Assembly (NCBI RefSeq): GCF_019578655.1
Contig: NC_063257.1
Span: forward strand, 21,452,001-21,516,000
From: Ricinus communis
Lineage: Eukaryota; Streptophyta; Magnoliopsida; Malpighiales; Euphorbiaceae
Reading direction: 5' to 3'
Length of the DNA stretch: 64,000 nucleotides
A program made the translations under genes and the position numbers. Shown here in pieces: positions 57,900-64,000 of the stretch (positions within the stretch are counted from its first letter, which is position 1; each line of letters begins with the position of its first letter). The notes beneath the pieces are model-generated. The model saw only the letters and a program-made list of their open reading frames with translations. It ran no database searches and was not told the DNA's origin.

Positions 57900-58600
57900 G
57901 ATGAAGTAGAGGATAAAGTAGAAGCAACACAAATGCCTACCCCTTTTGTAAAGGAATATTAACCAGGAATACCCTTTCCAACATGTTTTCAGAAGGACAA
58001 TTTGGATACACAATTTAGTAAATTTCTTGAACTCTTTAAGCAGTTGCATATTAACATACCTTTTGTGGAAGCTCTATTGCAGATGCCCAAGTATGGGAAG
58101 TTCTTAAAGGAACTCCTCTCTAACAAGAGGAAGCTAGAGCAAGTATCAATGGTGCAACTGTCGAAAAAGAGCTCAACGATCATTCAAAAGAGACTACCAA
58201 AGAAGCTAAAAGACCCAGGGAGTTTTACTATTCCTTGCTTTATTGGTAATTTAAATGTTGATAATACACTTGCTGATTTGGGGGCTAGCATTAGTGCTAT
58301 GCCTTATAATCTGTTCACGAAACTAGGGCTGGGAGAACCTAAACCAACACTTATGAGTATTCAATTGGCTGATACATCTATTGTATACCCTAGGGGTATC
58401 ATTGAGGACTTGTTAGTAAAGGTTCAAGAGTTTATTTTTCTTATGGATTTTATGGTTATAAATATGGATGAAACTGTTAATGTTTCCCCTATTTTAGGAA
58501 GACCCTTTCTTGCTATAGCTAGGGCCATCATTGATGTTCATGATGGTAAGCTTATTCTTAAGGTAGGGGAAGAGCAAGTGACCTTTTAGATCCTTTACGC
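57900..58600 (+). pseudogene. Aspartic protease and linker, element D
   Basis: The frame 58002-58589 is open for 195 codons: FSKFLELFKQLHINIPFVEA, LLQMPKYGKFLKELLSNKRK, PGSFTIPCFIGN, catalytic region LADLGASISAMPYNLFTKLG, SIVYPRGIIEDLLVKVQEF, VSPILGRPFLAIARAIIDVH and LILKVGEEQVTF. The DLGAS motif and the ILGRPFLA flap-side motif are those of plant Ty3/gypsy proteases. The domain itself has no stop, though it was part of a larger polyprotein broken on both sides. Confidence 0.87.
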
Positions 58601-58849
58601 TATAAAACATCCACTTGTACTTGATGACATGGGTGTTAGTAATGATAGAATTGAGCATGAGATTGTGAATTATATTTCATTTATTGTTGCTAAAGATCCT
58701 TTGGAATTATGTTTAGTACAGGAACAGGAAAAATGTGAAACACTAGGAGCTTTAAAATAGATAGCCTACCTTGAGGCGGCAAGGCTAATGAAAAAGCAGT
58801 CATTCTAGTCTATAAGATGCCAAAAAAGGAAAAGATGAAGCCTTCCATT
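58601..58849 (+). other. Degraded protease-RT linker, element D
   Basis: Only fragments of the acidic linker are readable. Stops at about 58590 and 58758. Confidence 0.55.
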
Positions 58850-59760
58850 AAAGACCCTCATTCTTTAGAACTCAAGTAGCTTCTAGAGCATTTGGAATAC
58901 GCCTTCCTGATGAAAGGATCCAAGCTACCAGTAATCGTCAATTTTCCATTACTGGATGACCAAAAGGCTAAGTTATCAGAAGTCTTGAGAAGGAGGCGGA
59001 GGGCAATAGTTTGGAAAATTGTAAATATAAAAGGAATCAGCCCTTTCTTTTGCACACATAAGATGTTTATGGAAGAAGAGTTCAAAAATATGGTGCAACC
59101 TCAAAGGTGTCTCAATCCCAACATGAAGGAAGTAGTAAAAAAGGAGGTGATTAAGCTCCTCTATGCCAAAATTATCTATCCTGAGGTGATTAAGCTTCTT
59201 GAAGCAAGAATTATCTATCCCATTTTAGATTGTTCTTGGGTAAGCCTAGTACAAGTAGTGCCGAAGAAAGGAGGCATGATAGTTATGGTAAATGAAAATA
59301 ATAAGCTAATCCCAACAAGAACTGTGACAGAATGGAGGGTGTGCATCGACTATAGGAAGCTGAATGATGCCACGAGGAAAGATAATTTCCCATTACCATT
59401 CATTGATCAAATGCTAGAGAGATTATCACGACATAAGTACTACTATTTTCTAGATGGTTTGTTAGGATATTTTCATATTCCAATAGCCCTTGAGGATTAG
59501 GAAAAGACCACGTTCACATGCCCCTACGAAACCTTTATGTATAGAAGAATGCCATTTGGATTGTGTAATGCACCAGACACATTTCAGAGGTGCATGATGG
59601 CTATCTTTGATAACTTAGTTGAGTATATTATGGAAGTTTTCATGGATGACTTTTCTGTCCATGGAAATTCATTTGAAGAATGTTTGGAGCATTTGCAGAA
59701 GGTATTGATAACATGCAAGGAGACAAATTTGGTGCTAAATTAGGAGAAATGCCATTTTAT
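58850..59760 (+). pseudogene. Reverse transcriptase of element D
   Basis: Frame 58892-59500: LEYAFLMKGSKLPVIVNFPL, RRRAIVWKIVNIKGISPFFC, THKMFMEEEFKNMVQPQRCL, the duplicated EVIKLLYAKIIYP block, SWVSLVQVVPKKGGMIVMVN, TVTEWRVCIDYRKLNDATRK, DNFPLPFIDQMLERLSRHKY and YYFLDGLLGYFHIPIALED. A stop at 59498 follows, then MYRRMPFGLCNAPDTFQRCM and the catalytic box VFMDDFSVHG (about 59637-59666). In the palm motif FLDGLLGY the second residue keeps Asp. Stops occur at 59498 and 59741. Confidence 0.9.
59144..59221 (+). repeat. 39-bp in-frame tandem duplication in RT of D
   Basis: Units 59144-59182 and 59183-59221 both encode EVIKLL-A-IIYP (13 residues). Canonical Athila RT and the other elements have one copy. 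The second unit (EARIIYP) is closer to the expected sequence. Confidence 0.95.
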
Positions 59761-60305
59761 AGTACAGGAAGGCATTATGCTGGAACAAAAAATCTCTAGT
59801 AAAAGAATTAAGGTGGATAAAGCAAAGATTGAGACCATTGAGAAACTACCACCTCCCTTATCTGTCAAAACTATTAGAAGTTTTCTTGGGCATGCAGGTT
59901 TCTACCATAGGTTCATTAAAGAATTCTCTAAAATAGCTAGACCTCTTACTAGACTATTGGAGAAGGATGTCCACTTTATATTTGATGAGGAATGTGTTGC
60001 AGCCTTCACCTCCCTAAAAGCCAAGCTTATTAACGCCCCAATTATGATAGCGCTAGATTGGAGTCTTCCCTTTGAGCTAATGTGTGATGCAAGTGACTTT
60101 GCATTTGGAGCCGTTCTTGGTCATAGGAAAGAAAAGAACTTTCAGCCCATTTGTTACGCAAGTAAAATGATGACTAACGCGCAGGCAAACTACACTACTA
60201 CTGAAAAGGAACTACTTGCGGTTATTTTTGCTTTTGATAAATTTCGATCATGCTTGATTTTTTTCAAAAGTGATAATATACACTGACCATTCAATATTGA
60301 GGTAT
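59761..60305 (+). pseudogene. RT connection and RNase H (truncated), element D
   Basis: From 59777: MLEQKISSKRIKVDKAKIET, SVKTIRSFLGHAGFYHRFIK, EFSKIARPLTRLLEKDVHFI, DEECVAAFTSLKAKLINAPI, then RNase H: SLPFELMCDASDFAFGAVLG, KNFQPICYASKMMTNAQANY, TTTEKELLAVIFAFDKFRSC. A frameshift near 60278 leads into IYTDHSILRYY, where the sequence jumps to the 3' LTR end. The RNase H C-terminus, integrase and later regions are deleted. Confidence 0.88.
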
Positions 60306-60339
60306 TATGCACTTTGCCATGTGTGGATAGCACGCATCA
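60306..60339 (+). repeat. 34-bp remnant of the 3' LTR of D
   Basis: ATGCACTTTGCCATGTGTGGATAGCACGCATCA-type sequence matches the last bases of the 5' LTR (54703-54735) and is followed by the TSD TTATG. Confidence 0.9.
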
Positions 60340-60344
60340 TTATG

Positions 60345-60391
60345 ATTTGTCTCCATTTATTTAAACGCATTGCATGCTTATAAATTTCGAC
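60345..60391 (+). other. Last strip of element A before its 3' LTR
   Basis: The reverse complement matches 34848-34893 in B (AATTTATAAGCATGCAATGC). It completes the collinear order of A after D. Confidence 0.85.
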
Positions 60392-60405
60392 AAACTAGGG
60401 GCAGA
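60392..60405 (+). other. Polypurine tract of element A
   Basis: AAACTAGGGGCAGA directly precedes the LTR start TGTCGGCACC. Confidence 0.8.
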
Positions 60406-62648
60406 TGTCGGCACCTATTTCCTTAAACTAAATTTCGAGGGAGTTGCAGAAAATCCTATGACGAAAGTTACTACCTTTTCGAGTATCGGGAGATGAAGGA
60501 CAGGTGAATTTGAGGTTATGATTAAGGCTAATCCAAGCAAAATTACCTGTTTAAAATCAATTTGAACTCAATTATTAAGAAAAATGAAGTTTGAGGGTCA
60601 AAATAATGAATTTTGCAAAATTAGAGACTTAGCTGCAATTTCTTTTCAAACTTCCCTTGTGTAAAGCCCATCGGCTCTATATAGAGTCGATCGGTTCTAC
60701 ACAATGACAATTAGGGTTTTTTCCTTTGACGTCATTCTTTCTTGACAGATACATATTCTATAAGGTAATTGACAATAATCATGGATTTTATTCAAATTAA
60801 GGGATTAATATTGGATATTTACCAACCTACTTTTTTAAATATCTAAGATTATCAATTCCTTTAGGGTTCCCTTTAAAACCCTACATTTATAAATAGAAAG
60901 AGGCATCTTGGGTTAGGGCTAACAACAGAGGACAAAAAACCTAGAGTGAATAACTAGAGAGAAAATTTACAAAAACTAAGATCAATTTGAGAAAAGAGAG
61001 AAAAAAACTTACATTCATCATTAGGCAGAAGGGTTTAAGTCACTAAGAAAGAAAGCCTTTAACAAAGAACTATTTTCTTGGAAACCATTTTTTTAAGTCG
61101 ACAAAAGCTTTTTCAATACCACATCCAGCATTGGATTCCCAACCCATCTCCGATTCAACTGCTTCTTTATCACCTGAGACTCGCAGAAACATCAACTACG
61201 GTGACAACCTCAGGTTCCCTAACATGCATCCATCAACATCACTCTAAACTGGTTTTCTTGCATTTATATTTTTTATATTTTCCTTAGAAACATTATTAGG
61301 GTTACTTTTATTGTTTTATTTTTATTTTTAATATATTTAGACTAGGGTTTCTATAAATTTGCATATTATTGATTATTTGGATTTTGAAATATGATAACAA
61401 GAACATTAAGGTTTTGAATTTGATTAATCACATGCATAGGATTGGATGATTAGATTTCTATTTTCATTATGATTTTGTAATTAAATTAATTAATTTGGAT
61501 TATATAATTAATTTGCCATCTTTGTTTACTGTGTTTTCAGTTTTTAGGATTTCTGACTCAATCGATTATTATTCGCTATTCCTATTTTATTTTTGTTTTA
61601 TTTCTTTCATAATCTAATCAGTTTATGCCCGCTGTGCATGTTAAAAATCGGCTTTAGGACATGAGGAATAAACAAAAAGTCAAAAAGCCACCCTGGATGC
61701 CCTAGAGTCGATCGGCTGAATGTAGAGCCAATGGGCTCTACGTTGAGCCGGTCGGCTCTATGTCTATAGCCGATTGGCTATACACTTCTTGGCCTTAATT
61801 TTTTTTATGTTTTGTGAGTTTTAATGTATTTTTATCGATTTTGTGTACTATAGTTAGATTTTATGGCTTTATTTTGCAATTTTAGTTATAGGCTAATTTG
61901 TAATAGTTAGGTTTATATTCCTGCTTTTTATTTTTGTTTCTTTCATAGTTTAATGCATAATAAATAATTGTAACATGACTGCCTAATTAAAAAATGGACA
62001 TATAGACTTTAGGTCACAATTAGACCCAACATGAAAATTGTAGTCCATTAGGGCTCATCAATATTAATTGGGCTTAAACTCTGAAATTGAAGTAGACTTA
62101 GTGTGCCTTACCATGTTTTAGTTAGGGTTAGGGCTATATTAGAATTAGGTTCACACAAAACTAGCCTCATCATAATAAGTATTCCCTTAGGCTTAAAGAT
62201 TGGAAATCAAAGCATAACCTGTAATTGGGCTAGACTGAGTGGGTTATGTATATAATTAATTAATAAGTTAGTTTAACAACTCTAATGTGGGTTGGACTTG
62301 AATAAAATGGGCTAGACCTAGGTAAATTATATGTGTTATTTAGTATACCTGTGTATGAATTGCTGTGTTTATAGGGAATGATTTGTTAAACAATAAAATT
62401 GAAGACTAATATATTACAAATAGGAAGTTGGCTTTCAAATCCATCTCTAGGTTTGTAGCATAAGTCTCCTTATGGAATTTGAGAAATGCCACTCAATAGT
62501 AAAAGGGTCCCAATGATTACCGGGGTGGCGACTCTCATCTCCATGCTAGTATTAATGACTAGTTAGCATGTCCCAATTAGGTTGAAAAGCTTTAGAATGT
62601 TATAGTCGCTAAAGACACTTAGGTGCGCGCTTGAAACCGCTGGACACA
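60406..62648 (+). repeat. 3' LTR of Tat-like element A
   Basis: It starts TGTCGGCACCTATTTCC and ends CTGGACACA, 2243 bp, followed by the TSD CTATG. Palindrome pairs are at 60664/60684 and a four-unit array at 61705-61780. A TATAAATAG lies near 60890. It is about 200 bp longer than the 5' LTR, which lost the second cluster. Confidence 0.92.
61705..61780 (+). repeat. Four phased palindromes in the 3' LTR of A
   Basis: GAGTCGATCGGCTG (61705), GAGCCAATGGGCTC (61725), GAGCCGGTCGGCTC (61745) and TAGCCGATTGGCTA (61767): spacing 20, 20 and 22 bases. Each is a copy of the same 14-16-bp palindrome. Confidence 0.88.
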
Positions 62649-64000
62649 CTATGCAAGAGGAACTCAACCAATTTGAGAGAAACTAAGTGTGAGAACTTGT
62701 TCCTAGACCTAAAGGTCATCATAGGTTGTAAATGGGTGCATATAAACAACTTAGATAAGCAAGGTTCCATCACTAGAAATAAGGCCCAATTGGTTGCCAA
62801 ATGCTATAACTAAGAGGAAGGCACTAACTATGATGAAACCTTTGCACCCATAGCAAGATTAGAAGCTATTATAGTATCGCTAGCCTATGCTTTCACATGA
62901 ACTTTAAAATCTTTGAAATGGATGTCAAAAGTGCTTTTTAAAATGGTTTTCTAGAGGAAGAAGTGTATATTGAACAACCTCCCAGTTTTGAGCATCATGA
63001 ATATCCAAACCATGTTTTCAAATTAACTAAAGCCTTGTATGGTTTAAAGCAAGCTCCTAGAGCTTGGTATGAAAGGCTTACTACATTTCTATTGTAAAAT
63101 GGTTTGATAAAAGGGAAGGTTGATACAAACACTAATTGTGAAAACACACAAGCGTGATACTTTAATTGTTCAAATCTATGGTGATGATATTGTATTTGGT
63201 GCTACTAACGAATCCTTGTGTGAGGAATTTTCCAAGTGTATGACTAGGAAGTTTGAGATGAGCATGATAGAAGAACTCAACTTCTTCCTAGGATTACAAA
63301 TCAAGCAAGTCAAGGATGACATCTTCATCAACCAATCCAAATACATAAGAGAGCTTCTCAAGAAGTTTGGAATGGAGGGATGCAAGATGGCCGAGACACT
63401 AATAAGCACATCAACCAAGATGGACAAGGATGAAAAGGGTAAGCCAATTTATGAAAAGAAGTATAAAGGTATGATTGAATCTTTACTCTATCACATAGCT
63501 TCTAGACCCAATATTATGTATAGTGTTTGTTTATGTGCATGTTTCCAATATAGTCCTAGAGACTCACACTTGCATGCGGTTAAAAGAATTCTAAAATATT
63601 TGAATGGCACCATGCATTTAGGTCTATGGTATCCTAAGGATACATCATTCAACACAGTAGGCTTCTTCAATGCTGACTATGCGGGTAGGCTTTTATATAG
63701 AAAGAGCACTTCTAGAACTTGTCATTTCATAGGAGAATGCTTAGTTTCTTGGTTTAGTAAGAAGCAAGTTTCGTTGCTTTATCCACTACTGAAATGGAAT
63801 ATGTAGCGACAAGATGTTGTTGTACCTAAATTCTTTGGATAAAGTAACAACTCAAGGATTATGGTCAAGTGCTTAATCTCATACATATAAAGTGTGATAA
63901 CGCTAGTGTAATAGATTAACAATCTAGGAGCAAACACATAGCCATTAGCATCATTTCTTAAGAGATCATGTGCAAAATGCTGACATATTGTTAGAATTTA
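62649..64000 (+). pseudogene. Right half of Ty1/copia element E: RT and RNase H, cut by window end
   Basis: QEELNQFER (62654) continues the frame broken at 10153. RT follows with stops: [38 protein letters not shown] and [20 protein letters not shown]. An open frame at 63120-63806 encodes DTLIVQIYGDDIVFGATNES, FEMSMIEELNFFLGLQIKQV, KYIRELLKKFGMEGCKMAET, RGMI-like SLLYHIASRPNIMYSVCLCA, DSHLHAVKRILKYLNGTMHL and GRLLYRKSTSRTCHFIGECL (RNase H). The catalytic box is YGDD where copia elements normally have YVDD. RNase H fragments (ILWIK, IKCDNAS) run to the window end. Confidence 0.92.

Larger units (their letters stand above)
53327..60339 (+). mobile_element. Athila-like element D, 3'-truncated internally, TSD TTATG
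   Basis: It is flanked by TTATG at 53322-53326 and 60340-60344. The empty site is visible in B at about 34895 (ATCATAAATATC, reverse strand). Order: LTR, tRNA-Asp primer site, gag (split by a solo LTR), PR, RT, part of RNase H, then an abrupt jump to the last 34 bases of the 3' LTR. It is the best preserved coding element in the window. Confidence 0.93.
10154..62648 (+). mobile_element. Outer Tat/Ogre-like Ty3/gypsy element A with nested insertions, TSD CTATG
   Basis: The two LTRs (10154-12200 and 60406-62648) are related over their length, lie in the same orientation, and are flanked by CTATG at 10149-10153 and 62649-62653. The flanking copia reading frame (WVIAM / QEELNQ) joins exactly across the duplication. 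Tat assignment: a tRNA-Arg type primer site, a gag with the KVHLK-Y-T-MGTTQLS signature, a second RNase H domain (FDGVVNARGAGLGIV) between RNase H and integrase, and an antisense ORF near the 3' end. Insertions H, the solo LTR, C, B and D account for most of the 52.5 kb. Confidence 0.9.

Overview
The window is plant nuclear heterochromatin (most likely a eudicot; the species cannot be told from this stretch) made almost entirely of decayed, nested LTR retrotransposons. I found no host gene, rRNA, tRNA or CRISPR array. Evidence for a plant: Athila-like, Tat/Ogre-like and Ty1/copia coding remnants, primer-binding sites matching the 3' ends of plant tRNA-Asp, tRNA-Arg and initiator tRNA-Met, AT-rich noncoding DNA, and 5-bp target-site duplications (TSDs) at many LTR ends.

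Layout. (1) 1-8982: Athila-like element F, cut by the window start. It has gag and protease remnants, most of pol is deleted, and its protease is split by a solo LTR (3410-4926). (2) 8983-10153 and 62649-64000: two halves of one Ty1/copia element, E. They are separated by 52.5 kb that is bounded by the TSD CTATG. (3) That 52.5 kb is Tat/Ogre-like element A (+ strand, LTRs 10154-12200 and 60406-62648). Its own parts are scattered: gag 12960-13931, an LTR-type insertion H (13932-16178), pol 16179-18567, an antisense spliced plant-mobile-domain-like gene (aORF, about 18740-22950, then strips at 32318-32591 and 53015-53326), and 60345-60405. (4) Inserted in A: a solo Athila-type LTR (21319-22786, TSD GAAAG); C, a truncated Tat copy on the minus strand (22951-32317) that carries a foreign tRNA-Met-primed LTR fragment G; B, a fuller Tat copy on the minus strand (32592-53009, TSD TACCT/TACCC) that holds a rearranged Athila fragment I (36251-42850); and D, an Athila-like element (53327-60339, TSD TTATG) with its own solo LTR (55284-56797, TSD ATGAT).

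The reconstruction is checked internally. The interrupted strips of A are collinear with an uninterrupted paralogous stretch in B (34850-36250), which serves as the empty-site reference for the insertions of B and D.

How the genes worked together: gag, PR, RT, RNase H and IN would have supported copy-and-paste transposition, but every copy here has stops, frameshifts or deletions and none looks autonomous. The least ordinary signals are the antisense spliced aORF at the 3' end of the Tat elements and a 16-bp palindrome (consensus AGAGCCGATCGGCTCT) that recurs in clusters with a spacing of 20-22 bp in the Tat LTRs and near the aORF.
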